Assembly (NCBI RefSeq): GCF_009379765.1
Contig: NZ_WHTD01000045.1
Span: forward strand, 1-50,659
Direction of reading: 5' to 3'
Origin: Actinophytocola sp.
Lineage (GTDB): Bacteria > Actinomycetota > Actinomycetes > Mycobacteriales > Pseudonocardiaceae
Length of the DNA: 50,659 bases
The notes under the pieces were generated by a model. That model was given only the letters and a program-made list of their open reading frames with translations. It had not been told where the DNA came from and ran no database searches. Shown here one piece after another: positions 42,891-50,659 of this stretch (the first letter of the stretch is position 1; each line of letters opens with the position of its first letter). The translations under genes and the position numbers were made by a program.

Positions 42891-44489
42891 GTGTTGACCG
42901 TCGAACCCCAGGTCGCCACGGTGCCCCTCCTCGAGGTGGCGGGCGTCGACAAGACCTTCCCCGGCGTGCGGGCCCTGTCCGACATGCACCTGGAGCTGCG
43001 CGCGGGCGAGGTGCTCGCGCTGGTCGGGGAGAACGGCGCCGGCAAGTCCACGCTGATGAAGCTGCTCTCCGGCATCTACCCCGCCGACACCGGGTTCTTC
43101 CTGCTGGGCGGCGAGACGGTGGAGATCGCCGGGCCCAAGCACGCGATGGAGCTCGGCATCAGCATCATCCATCAGGAGTTCAACCTGGTGCCGCACCTCA
43201 CCGTGGCGCAGAACGTCTTCATCGGTCGCGAGCCGCGCCGCATGCGGGTCCTGCTCGACGAGCGCAGGCTCGCCCGCGACGCGCGCGAGCTCATCGAGCG
43301 GCTGCACCTGCCGCTCGACCCCGACGCGATCGTCGGCAACCTGACCGTCGCCAACCAGCAGATGGTCGAGATCGCCAAGGCGCTGTCGCACGATCCCAAG
43401 GTGCTGATCATGGACGAGCCGACCGCGGCGCTGAACGACGCCGAGGTGGCGACGCTCCACGAATTGATCCGACGTTTCGTGAGGCCGGAGACCGGGGTCA
43501 TCTACATCTCCCACCGCATGGAGGAGATCAGGCGGATCGCCGACCGGGTCACCGTCATCCGGGACGGCGAGTACGTGGACACCGTCGAGGTCGCGAGCAG
43601 CACCACCCGGGAGATCATCTCGATGATGGTCGGCCGCACGATCGCCGACGGCGCCGGCCCGCACGACGTCCGGGACGACCGCGAGACCGTCCTCGAGGTG
43701 GCCGGCCTGTCGACCAAGGCGCTCCTCAAGGACGTCTCGTTCGACCTGCGCGAGGGCGAGATCCTCGGCTTCGCCGGGCTGATGGGTGCCGGCCGCACCG
43801 AGACCGCCCGCGCGATCGTCGGCGCCGACCCGACCGACCGCGGCACGATCTTCCTGCGCGGCAGGCCGGTCCGCATCGGGCACCCGGCCGACGCGGTCCG
43901 GTACGGCATCGGCTACCTGTCCGAGGACCGCAAACGCTACGGGCTGCTGCTCGACAAGGACGTCAAGGCCAACGTCACGCTCGGCGCGCTGCGGGACAAG
44001 TTCGCCACCGCCGGGTTCATCAACGACCGGGCCGCGCGGACCAGGGCGGGCGAGTACGTCGGCGCGCTGAAGATCAAGACGCCGTCGGTGGACCAGACGA
44101 CCAAGTTCCTCTCCGGCGGCAACCAGCAGAAGGTCGTCATCGCCAAGTGGCTGGTGCGCGACTGCGACATCCTGATCTTCGACGAGCCGACCCGCGGCAT
44201 CGACGTCGGCGCGAAGGAAGAGATCTACCAGCTGCTCAACGAGCTTGCCGGGCAAGGAAAGTCCATCATCATGATCTCCTCGGAGCTGCCCGAGGTGCTG
44301 CGCATGTCGCACCGGGTGGTGGTGATGAGCGAGGGCCGGGTGACCCGGATCCTCACCGCGGCCGAGGCGACGCAGGAGAGCATCATGCACTACGCCACGC
44401 TCCGGCCGGACGAGAACGTCGAGGACGCCGTCGAGCTGGGCCTCGACCCGGTGGAAACCGGCGCTGCCGAGGGGGAGGGAGACACATGA
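42891..44489 (+). CDS. sugar ABC transporter ATP-binding protein
   Basis: A 532-residue tandem ATPase of the RbsA/MglA/XylG type. First half: Walker [11 protein letters not shown]-loop [14 protein letters not shown], degenerate signature [15 protein letters not shown], Walker B VLIMDEPT. Second half: degenerate Walker [10 protein letters not shown], intact signature [15 protein letters not shown], Walker [15 protein letters not shown]. That mix is normal for this class. The GTG at 42891 lies 30 bp after the dehydratase gene. The end overlaps the permease start. It energises import of a monosaccharide, probably L-fucose or a relative by context. Confidence 0.93.
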   Translation: MLTVEPQVATVPLLEVAGVDKTFPGVRALSDMHLELRAGEVLALVGENGAGKSTLMKLLSGIYPADTGFFLLGGETVEIAGPKHAMELGISIIHQEFNLVPHLTVAQNVFIGREPRRMRVLLDERRLARDARELIERLHLPLDPDAIVGNLTVANQQMVEIAKALSHDPKVLIMDEPTAALNDAEVATLHELIRRFVRPETGVIYISHRMEEIRRIADRVTVIRDGEYVDTVEVASSTTREIISMMVGRTIADGAGPHDVRDDRETVLEVAGLSTKALLKDVSFDLREGEILGFAGLMGAGRTETARAIVGADPTDRGTIFLRGRPVRIGHPADAVRYGIGYLSEDRKRYGLLLDKDVKANVTLGALRDKFATAGFINDRAARTRAGEYVGALKIKTPSVDQTTKFLSGGNQQKVVIAKWLVRDCDILIFDEPTRGIDVGAKEEIYQLLNELAGQGKSIIMISSELPEVLRMSHRVVVMSEGRVTRILTAAEATQESIMHYATLRPDENVEDAVELGLDPVETGAAEGEGDT

Positions 44490-45553
44490 CACCCATGCAC
44501 GAACCGGGTGCCCGCCAACCGCACCCAAGGGGAACGGGACGCAACCCAGCCACCGGTACGTCCGGAACTGGACCGGACCAACCCACGGTGACCACAAGGG
44601 TTAAGTCCGGGGAGGCGGGCACGCTGCAGCGGTTGCTCGCGTTCGCGAGCCTCATCGTGATCTACGCGTTCTTCTCGTTCGCGAGCCCGTTCTTCTTCAC
44701 CTACGGCAACTTCACCGCGATCCTGTTCTCGACGGTGGTGATCGGCACGCTGGCGATCGGCACCACGTTCGTGATCATCACCGGCGGCATCGACCTGTCG
44801 ATCGGCACCGGCATGGCGCTGTGCGCGGTGATGTCCGGCGTGTTCATCGTGAACATGGACCTGCCGCTGGTGGTCGGGCTCGTCGCGACGGTCCTGTTCG
44901 GCGGGCTGATGGGGCTCGTCAACGGCATCAACATCGCCATCCTCAAGATTCCGCCGTTCATCGCCACGCTCGCGATGATGCTGGTGGCGGAGGGGCTCGC
45001 GCTGGTGCTGTCCAACAGCGCGCCGATCTACTTCAGCGATGACCCGTCCTACACCAAGATCTCCACCGGCAACATCATCCCCGGCGTCGAGTTCCCGAAC
45101 GCGGTGCTCGTGCTGATCGTCGTGGCGGTCATCGCGGGCGTGCTGCTGACCAAGACCGTGCTCGGCCGCTACACCTACTCGATCGGCAGCAACGAGGAGG
45201 CCACCGCGCTGTCGGGCATCGACGTGCGGAAGTGGAAGATCGCGATCTACGCGCTCGCGGGCCTGTTCATCGGCCTCGCGGGCATCATGATCTCCGCGCG
45301 GCTCGGGTCCGCCCAGCCGGCCACCGGCATGGGCTACGAGCTGCAGGCGATCGCCGCGGTGGTCATCGGCGGCACGTCGTTGTCCGGGGGCAAGGGATCC
45401 ATCGTCGGCACGCTCATCGGCGCGCTGATCATCTCCACGCTGAACAACGGCCTGCAGATCATGTCCATCCCACAGGAGTGGCAGAACGTCATCCTCGGCT
45501 GCGTGATCCTCGTGGCCGTCTACACCGACATTCTCCGGAAGAAAGAGGCCTGA
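44486..45553 (+). CDS. sugar ABC transporter permease (RbsC family)
   Basis: A 355-residue permease with a polar Pro/Gly/Thr-rich N-terminal extension of about 45 residues and then 8-10 membrane segments. The family motif [18 protein letters not shown] lies near residue 92 and [20 protein letters not shown] near 288. It also has [19 protein letters not shown], a cytoplasmic loop seen in RbsC-like permeases. The ATG at 44486 overlaps the ATPase stop (ATGA). Two RbsC-type subunits normally form the pore. Confidence 0.92.
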   Translation: MTPMHEPGARQPHPRGTGRNPATGTSGTGPDQPTVTTRVKSGEAGTLQRLLAFASLIVIYAFFSFASPFFFTYGNFTAILFSTVVIGTLAIGTTFVIITGGIDLSIGTGMALCAVMSGVFIVNMDLPLVVGLVATVLFGGLMGLVNGINIAILKIPPFIATLAMMLVAEGLALVLSNSAPIYFSDDPSYTKISTGNIIPGVEFPNAVLVLIVVAVIAGVLLTKTVLGRYTYSIGSNEEATALSGIDVRKWKIAIYALAGLFIGLAGIMISARLGSAQPATGMGYELQAIAAVVIGGTSLSGGKGSIVGTLIGALIISTLNNGLQIMSIPQEWQNVILGCVILVAVYTDILRKKEA

Positions 45554-45556
45554 TCA

Positions 45557-46531
45557 ATGAAGATGCTCAAGGCCGGTGCGGTTCTCCTCGGTGCCGCCCT
45601 GACCCTCTCCCTCACCGCGTGCGGCGAGGAGGGTGGCACCGGCGACGGTGGCGGTGGTGGCGACAAGCCCTACATCGCGATCGTCTCCAAGGGCTTCCAG
45701 CACCAGTTCTGGCAGGCGGTGAAGAAGGGTGCCGAGGAGGAGGCCGCGAAGCAGGGCGCGCGGGTCACCTTCGTCGGCCCGCCGACCGAGCAGGATGTCG
45801 AGGAGCAGATCAACATGCTCACCAACGACATCGCCAAGTCGCCCCAGGCCATCGGGTTCGCCGCGCTGGACAGCCAGGCGGCGGAACCGCTGCTGCAGCA
45901 GGCGAAGTCGCAGAACATCCCGGTGATCGCGTTCGACTCCGGGGTGGACAGCGACGTGCCGGTGACGACGGTGAGCACGGACAACAAGGCCGCCGCGGCC
46001 GAGGCCGCCAAGCACATGGCCGAGCTGGTGGGCAACAAGGGCAAGGTGGCCATGGTCGTGCACGACCAGACCTCCAAGTCCGGCACCGACCGCCGGGACG
46101 GCTTCATGGCGTGGATGGAGCAGAACGCGCCGGACATCACCGTGCTCGAGCCGCAGTACGGCGGCGGCGACCAGCTGGAGTCGGCCAACATCACCAAGTC
46201 GATCATCTCGGCGAACCCGGACCTCAAGGGCATCTACGCGTCCAACGAGGGCTCCGCGATCGGCGTCATCAAGGGTGTCGAGGAGAGCGGCAAGACCGGC
46301 CTGCAGCTGGTCGGCTTCGACTCCGGCAAGGCCCAGGTCGACGCGATCCGGGACGGCGCGATGGCCGGCGCGGTCACCCAGGACCCGGTCGACATGGGCC
46401 GGGAGCTCGTGGTCGCCGCGATGAAGGCGATCAACGGCGAGGACCAGCCGAAGACCGTCGACACCGGTTTCAAGTGGTACGACAAGACCAATGTGGACGC
46501 CGCCGACATCAAAGCCGTGTTGTACGACTGA
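45557..46531 (+). CDS. sugar-binding lipoprotein of the ABC transporter
   Basis: A 324-residue solute-binding protein. The lipoprotein signal ends in LTAC with the lipid-modified Cys at residue 22, followed by a Gly-rich linker. The mature part is an RbsB-like periplasmic-binding fold (IAIVSKGFQHQFWQAVKKGA; TEQDVEEQINMLTNDIAKSP; VIAFDSGVDSD; GIYASNEGSAIGVIKGVEES). The start lies 3 bp after the permease stop. It captures the sugar outside the membrane. The ligand cannot be named from sequence alone; the neighbouring fucosidase suggests L-fucose. Confidence 0.93.
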   Translation: MKMLKAGAVLLGAALTLSLTACGEEGGTGDGGGGGDKPYIAIVSKGFQHQFWQAVKKGAEEEAAKQGARVTFVGPPTEQDVEEQINMLTNDIAKSPQAIGFAALDSQAAEPLLQQAKSQNIPVIAFDSGVDSDVPVTTVSTDNKAAAAEAAKHMAELVGNKGKVAMVVHDQTSKSGTDRRDGFMAWMEQNAPDITVLEPQYGGGDQLESANITKSIISANPDLKGIYASNEGSAIGVIKGVEESGKTGLQLVGFDSGKAQVDAIRDGAMAGAVTQDPVDMGRELVVAAMKAINGEDQPKTVDTGFKWYDKTNVDAADIKAVLYD

Positions 46532-46561
46532 CCTGATTTCCTGAAGATCCCTTATCCGGCA

Positions 46562-46576
46562 CGGAAACCCTTTCCG
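46562..46576 (+). promoter_or_regulatory. CGGAAA-CCC-TTTCCG inverted repeat before the fucosidase
   Basis: A 6-base inverted repeat with a 3-base centre lies in the 84-bp gap between the binding-protein gene and the fucosidase. It could be a LacI-like operator or a weak hairpin that lowers expression of the last gene. Weak evidence. Confidence 0.3.
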
Positions 46577-46615
46577 ATGCCTGTTCAGGCCTGCGCTCAT
46601 GACAGAGGAGTCGTG

Positions 46616-49600
46616 ATGGCGAACAGACCCTTACGCGAGAGAACGACCCGAGTGCTGGTGACCACGGTGGTGGCGGCCACCGCGTTCGCCGGCACCGCAC
46701 TGGTGGGCACCGGCGCGGCCGCGACCGGCTCCGGCGGGCACGGCGGCGGTCATGCGAGCCGCGACGCCGACCTCACCCTGTGGTACGACGAGCCGGCGAC
46801 CAACTGGGAGTCCGAGTCGCTGCCGATCGGCAACGGCGCCATGGGCGCGAGCGTGTTCGGCGGCGTGCGGACCGAGTTGTTGCAGTTCAACGAGAAGACC
46901 CTGTGGTCGGGCGGCCCCGGCTCGCCCGGCTACGACTTCGGCAACTGGCGCGCGCCGCGGCCGGGGGCCATCGAGGCGGTGCAGGAGCGGATCGCGACCG
47001 AGGGCGAGGCCGACCCGAACTGGGTCGCCCAGCAGCTCGGCCAGCCCAAGACCGGCTTCGGCTCGTACCAGATCTTCGGCGACATCCGGCTCACCCAGCC
47101 CGAGGAGCCGGCCGACGTCACCGGCTACCGGCGCGACCTCGACATCGCCGAGGCCACCGCGGGCGTCGGCTACACCTCCGGCGGGGTGCGGTACTCCCGC
47201 GAGTACCTCGCCTCGGCGGCCGACGACGTGATCGTCGCCCGGATGTCCGCCGACCAGCGCGGGAAGGTCGGCTTCACCACCGCGGTCACCGCGCCGGACA
47301 ACCGGTCGAAGACCGTGACCGCCCGCGACGGGCGGATCACGTTCGCGGGCGCGCTCAACGACAACGGGCTGCGCTACGAGTCCCAGATCCGGGTGCTCAA
47401 CGAGGGCGGCACGCGCACGGACAACGCGGACGGCTCGGTGACGGTGAGCGGCGCGAACGCGGTGACCCTGGTGATCGCCGCGGCCACCGACTACTCCAAC
47501 GTGTACCCGACCTACCGCACCGGGCGCGACCCGCACGGCGTGGTCACCCAGCGGGTGGACCGGGCCGCGCACAAGGGCTTCGGCCGGCTGCGCGCCGCGC
47601 ACCTCGAGGACTACCAGGAGCTGTTCGACCGGGTGCGCCTGGACATCGGCCAGGAGATGCCGGACATCCCGACCGACGACCTCCTGCGTGCCTACCGCGA
47701 CCCGGCCACCCCGGCCGCGCAGCGCAAGGCGCTGGAGGCGCTGTACTTCCAGTACGGCCGCTACCTGCTGGTCGCGTCGTCCCGGCCGGGCTCGCTGCCG
47801 GCCAACCTGCAGGGCGTGTGGAACAACTCGACCAGCCCGCCGTGGGACGCGGACTACCACGTGAACATCAACCTGCAGATGAACTACTGGCCGGCCGAGA
47901 CGACGAACCTGTCGGAGACCACCGCGCCGCTGTTCGACTACGTGGACTCGATGGTGGCGCCGGGCGAGGTGACCGCCCAGGAGATCTACGGCAACCGCGG
48001 CTGGGTGGTGAACAACGAGACCAACCCGTACGGCTTCACCGGCCTGCACAACTACGCGCAGTCCTTCTGGTTCCCCGAGGCCGGCGCGTGGCTCGCCCAG
48101 CACTACTACGAGCACTACCTGTTCACCCGGGACGAGATGTTCCTGCGCGAGCGGGCCTACCCGCTGATGCGCTCGCTCACCGAGTTCTGGATGGACGAGC
48201 TGGTGGTCGACCCCCGCGACGGCAAGCTCGTCGTGACGCCGAGCTACTCGCCGGAGAACGGGCCGTTCTCGGTGGGCGCGTCGATGTCCCAGGAGATCGT
48301 GTGGGACCTGCTGACCAACACGGTGGCGTCGGCGAAGAAGCTCGGCGACCAGGAGTTCGCCGCGCAGGCGCAGTCCACCTTGGACAGGCTGGACCCGGGT
48401 ATCCGGGTCGGGTCGTGGGGCCAGCTGCAGGAGTGGAAGGAGGACTGGGACGACCCGAACAACACCCACCGGCACGTGTCGCACCTGTTCGCCCTGCACC
48501 CCGGCCGGCAGATCACCCCGCAGGACGACCCGGAGCTGATGGCCGCGGCCCGCACGTCGCTCGAGGCACGCGGGGACGGCGGCACCGGCTGGAGCAAGGC
48601 CTGGAAGATCAACTTCTGGGCTCGGCTGCTGGACGGGAACCACTCCCACCTGATGCTGTCCGAGCTGCTGAAGTCCAGCACGCTCGACAACCTGTGGGAC
48701 ACCCACCCGCCGTTCCAGATCGACGGCAACTTCGGCGCCGCCGCCGGGGTCGCGGAGATGCTGGTGCAGAGCCAGTCCGGGGTGGTCGACGTGCTGCCGG
48801 CGCTGCCGGACCTCTGGGCCGACGGCTCGGTCGAGGGGCTGCGGGCCCGCGGCGACGTGACCGTGGACGTGGACTGGACCGGCGGCACGCCGACCCGGAT
48901 CGAGCTGGAGGCAGGGAGGTCCGGGCCGCTGACCGTGTCGTCCGACCTGTTCGCCGGCCGGTACGAGGTGGTCGACTCGCGCGGGAAGCCGGTGCACGTG
49001 ACGAAGTCGGGCGCGAACATCACGATCGACGCGAAGCGTGGCCGCACGTACGTGGTCAGGGCGCTCGCGGCGGTCCAGGTCGAGGCGCCGGAACAGGTCG
49101 TGGCGTCGACCCCGTTCGACGTGGCCGTCACCGTGTCGGCGCTGGGCCGCACGCTCCCCGCCGGTGAGCTGGCGTTGGCGCTGCCCGAGGGGTGGACGGC
49201 CACGCCGGCCACGCGGCAGGTGCCGCAGCTGCGGAGTGGCCGGTCGGCGACGTACACGTTCTCGGTGACGGCGGTCAGCGGGCAGGCGGAGTTCGAGCCG
49301 ATCCGGGCGGTGCTCACCGGGGACGGCTGGCGGCACACCGGGTCCTCCGGGGTGTCGATCGAGCCGGCACCGCCGTGCGCGCTCCCGCCGGCCGGCCCGC
49401 TGGTGGCCTGGGACCCGACCGCCGGGTCCACTGTGGACGACGTGTCGGCGGCGAACCGGGACGCGACCGTCGAGGGCACCGCGACCTACGACGACACGGC
49501 ACCGACCGGGTCGGGCGTGGTGCTCGACGGCCAGTCCTACCTGCGCACCGCGCCGACGATGCTCGGGTTCCTCAGGCAGGCGACGTTCGCGACCGAGGTG

Positions 49601-50005
49601 AAGGTGTCGGGTTCGGGCTTCCGGCGGCTGTTCGACTGGCAGCCGAGCGGCGACCCGGGCACGGACGGCGTGCTGATCGACCTGACGCCGTCGAACCAGG
49701 TGCGGTTCATCGGGTCGGGCACCGGGACCACCACGTCCGCGGTGGTGCCGACCGGGCGCTGGGTCGACGTCGTGGTGACGATGACCGACGCGGGTGAGCT
49801 GACCGTGTACCTCGACGGCCAGCAGGCGGCGACGGCCACGGTTCCGGACGACGGGATCAACGGCTGCGCCAACAGGGAGCTGCGTTTCGGCGCGGACCAG
49901 GGTGGCGGCCAGCGGCTGACCGGCGCGGTGGACCGGACGGCGATCCTGCCGGTCGCGCTCACCGCCGAGCAGGTGCCCGACTGGCGCACCCACGCCTTCG
50001 GCTGA
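46616..50005 (+). CDS. secreted GH95 alpha-L-fucosidase, multidomain
   Basis: A 1129-residue exported glycosidase. After a signal peptide (to about residue 40, GTGAAATG) the GH95 module begins with LTLWYDEPATNWESESLPIG and NGAMGASVFGG and runs to about residue 810. Catalytic-site sequences are present: Asn residues in VNINLQMNYWPAE, the acid Glu in PSYSPENGP and the Asp in FQIDGNFGAAAG. Next comes a domain of about 90 residues resembling NPCBM-associated/NEW3 modules (ELALALPEGWTATPATRQVP), then a C-terminal concanavalin/LamG-like domain of about 190 residues (YLRTAPTMLGFLRQATFATE; VYLDGQQAATATVPDDG) that may bind glycans. ATG 46616 has GAGGAG 5 bases upstream. It releases L-fucose for the adjacent transporter. 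Confidence 0.92.
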   Translation: MANRPLRERTTRVLVTTVVAATAFAGTALVGTGAAATGSGGHGGGHASRDADLTLWYDEPATNWESESLPIGNGAMGASVFGGVRTELLQFNEKTLWSGGPGSPGYDFGNWRAPRPGAIEAVQERIATEGEADPNWVAQQLGQPKTGFGSYQIFGDIRLTQPEEPADVTGYRRDLDIAEATAGVGYTSGGVRYSREYLASAADDVIVARMSADQRGKVGFTTAVTAPDNRSKTVTARDGRITFAGALNDNGLRYESQIRVLNEGGTRTDNADGSVTVSGANAVTLVIAAATDYSNVYPTYRTGRDPHGVVTQRVDRAAHKGFGRLRAAHLEDYQELFDRVRLDIGQEMPDIPTDDLLRAYRDPATPAAQRKALEALYFQYGRYLLVASSRPGSLPANLQGVWNNSTSPPWDADYHVNINLQMNYWPAETTNLSETTAPLFDYVDSMVAPGEVTAQEIYGNRGWVVNNETNPYGFTGLHNYAQSFWFPEAGAWLAQHYYEHYLFTRDEMFLRERAYPLMRSLTEFWMDELVVDPRDGKLVVTPSYSPENGPFSVGASMSQEIVWDLLTNTVASAKKLGDQEFAAQAQSTLDRLDPGIRVGSWGQLQEWKEDWDDPNNTHRHVSHLFALHPGRQITPQDDPELMAAARTSLEARGDGGTGWSKAWKINFWARLLDGNHSHLMLSELLKSSTLDNLWDTHPPFQIDGNFGAAAGVAEMLVQSQSGVVDVLPALPDLWADGSVEGLRARGDVTVDVDWTGGTPTRIELEAGRSGPLTVSSDLFAGRYEVVDSRGKPVHVTKSGANITIDAKRGRTYVVRALAAVQVEAPEQVVASTPFDVAVTVSALGRTLPAGELALALPEGWTATPATRQVPQLRSGRSATYTFSVTAVSGQAEFEPIRAVLTGDGWRHTGSSGVSIEPAPPCALPPAGPLVAWDPTAGSTVDDVSAANRDATVEGTATYDDTAPTGSGVVLDGQSYLRTAPTMLGFLRQATFATEVKVSGSGFRRLFDWQPSGDPGTDGVLIDLTPSNQVRFIGSGTGTTTSAVVPTGRWVDVVVTMTDAGELTVYLDGQQAATATVPDDGINGCANRELRFGADQGGGQRLTGAVDRTAILPVALTAEQVPDWRTHAFG

Positions 50006-50014
50006 CCGCACTAC

Positions 50015-50091
50015 CTCGCGAGTCCCCCGTTCGCGACCCGCGAGTCCCCTGCCGGTGGGGACTCGCGGGTCCCGGGTGGGGGACTCGCGAG
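50015..50091. repeat. nested inverted repeats between convergent genes
   Basis: Four copies of an 11-base core CGCGAGTCCCC (or its complement) form two nested inverted repeats. The outer arms are CTCGCGAGTCCCCC (50015-50028) and GGGGGACTCGCGAG (50078-50091). The inner arms are ACCCGCGAGTCCCC (50036-50049) and GGGGACTCGCGGGT (50057-50070) around TGCCGGT. The structure starts 10 bp after the fucosidase stop and ends at the stop of the convergent gene, so it probably serves as a bidirectional terminator; it also looks like a mobile palindromic intergenic repeat. Confidence 0.75.
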
Positions 50092-50659
50092 CTAGGTCGG
50101 TGACCAGGTGTCGGCGCCGGCCGTCGCCGCCACGACGCGCGGGTGCGGCAGGCGCTCGGTGACGGTCCGGCCGGCGAGCCAGGCCCCGAACCCGGCCGGG
50201 GACGGCGGCATGCCGGGGTAGTCGTCGCGCAGCGCGGACCGGTAGCGGCCGGGCAGCGGGTCGGCCGGGGCGAACCGCCGGGTGACGTGTGTGCTCGCGG
50301 CGATGAGCGGCAGCGACCCGGTGACCAGCCACGGCGCGAGGTAGGCGCCGCCGGCGGGGAGTCGACCCGCGGCGACCTCTGACAGGGTGGCGTCGGCGGC
50401 GGACCACCCGGACACAACCACCAGCGCGCCGGCGTCCACGGCCACATCCGGCTCGCGGGCTCCGTTGGCCGCGGCTGTGCCGGTGGCGCTCGGTGTCGGG
50501 TCGGCGGTGCCGGGTGCCCGGCCGGCGGTCGGGCCCGGTGGCGGGTTGGGGGCGGGTCGCGCCTCGAGGCCGGCGGCCGCCGCCGCGTCCCGCACGAGGG
50601 CGGCCGCGGCGACACCGCGCGGGGTCTCGTCGGCGGCCACCGTCAGCCGGCGTTCTCCT
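50092..50659 (-). CDS. unrecognised protein, C-terminal part (partial)
   Basis: The frame is open from the right edge of the window to TAG at 50092-50094, about 188 residues. It starts within ERRLTVAADETPRGVAAAAL, has a Pro/Gly/Ala-rich low-complexity stretch, then a more ordered part (VVVSGWSAADATLSEVAAGR, LPAGGAYLAPWLVTGSLPLI, RYRSALRDDYPGMPPSPAGF, GAWLAGRTVTERLP). I do not recognise the family with confidence; it has the look of an actinobacterial extracellular or solute-binding-like protein. A GTG at 50640 is in frame but may be internal. Confidence 0.5.
   Translation of the reverse strand, partial: GERRLTVAADETPRGVAAAALVRDAAAAAGLEARPAPNPPPGPTAGRAPGTADPTPSATGTAAANGAREPDVAVDAGALVVVSGWSAADATLSEVAAGRLPAGGAYLAPWLVTGSLPLIAASTHVTRRFAPADPLPGRYRSALRDDYPGMPPSPAGFGAWLAGRTVTERLPHPRVVAATAGADTWSPT

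Noticed and set aside
1..50659. CRISPR arrays, tRNA or rRNA genes
   Set aside because: No regularly spaced direct repeats, cloverleaf-type sequences or rRNA-like segments were noticed on reading; a covariance-model search would settle the tRNA question.

Overview
The window is high-GC actinobacterial DNA, most likely from a Pseudonocardiaceae-type genus (Amycolatopsis/Saccharothrix-like). The evidence is codon usage, frequent GTG/TTG starts, ATGA/GTGA-coupled operons, an XRE-DUF5753/DUF397 gene pair, an ethR/ethA divergon and a bacterial Pnkp-Hen1 RNA-repair operon. The genus is an inference from gene content only. No rRNA, tRNA or CRISPR array was seen.

Region 1 (about 1-16.5 kb) looks like an anaerobiosis/dormancy island comparable to the mycobacterial DosR (DevR) regulon. 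After the 3' end of an ISL3-type transposase comes a colinear block: narK, a hemerythrin-domain gene, and narG-narH-narJ-narI (respiratory nitrate reductase). It is followed by a pyridoxamine-oxidase-fold protein, a DosS/DevS-like GAF histidine kinase broken by an apparent one-base frameshift, an Acg-type nitroreductase with a flavodoxin, an Rv1733c-like membrane protein and two tandem-domain universal stress proteins. Several of these families are known DosR-regulon members. Sequences close to the DosR box lie upstream of narK, the pyridoxamine-oxidase gene, the flavodoxin and the Rv1733c/USP operon. No DosR response regulator is present in the window.

Region 2 (about 16.3-21 kb) is a patch of small, poorly known genes: a SHOCT membrane protein, several coupled hypothetical genes, an XRE/DUF397 pair opposite a small two-gene operon with an ordered array of TGGTTC/GAACCA half-sites between them, a DUF397 remnant, and two tandem paralogous HTH-like proteins.

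Region 3 (about 20.3-29.8 kb) holds ethR and ethA (Baeyer-Villiger monooxygenase) around a double-palindrome operator, an alpha/beta hydrolase coupled to ethA, a membrane protein, a haloacid-dehalogenase-like protein, an SDR, and the Pnkp/Hen1 RNA-repair operon. A 10-bp-arm inverted repeat covers the Hen1 start codon.

Region 4 (about 29.9-38.8 kb) is a type IIA topoisomerase operon (ParE/GyrB-like and ParC/GyrA-like), a coupled methyltransferase and a secreted metallohydrolase. The ParE-like gene carries a 485-residue GyrB-type intein with an HNH homing-endonuclease region, inserted in the EGDSALG motif.

Region 5 (about 38.8-50.7 kb) has a GNAT acetyltransferase, an apparently 5'-truncated TPR regulator, and an L-fucose-type utilisation locus. 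That locus comprises an aldo/keto reductase, divergent to an L-fuconate-dehydratase-like enolase-superfamily protein that seems to have lost about 90 internal residues, a sugar ABC transporter (ATPase, permease, lipoprotein receptor) and a secreted GH95 alpha-L-fucosidase. The window ends in nested inverted repeats and an unrecognised gene that runs off the edge.
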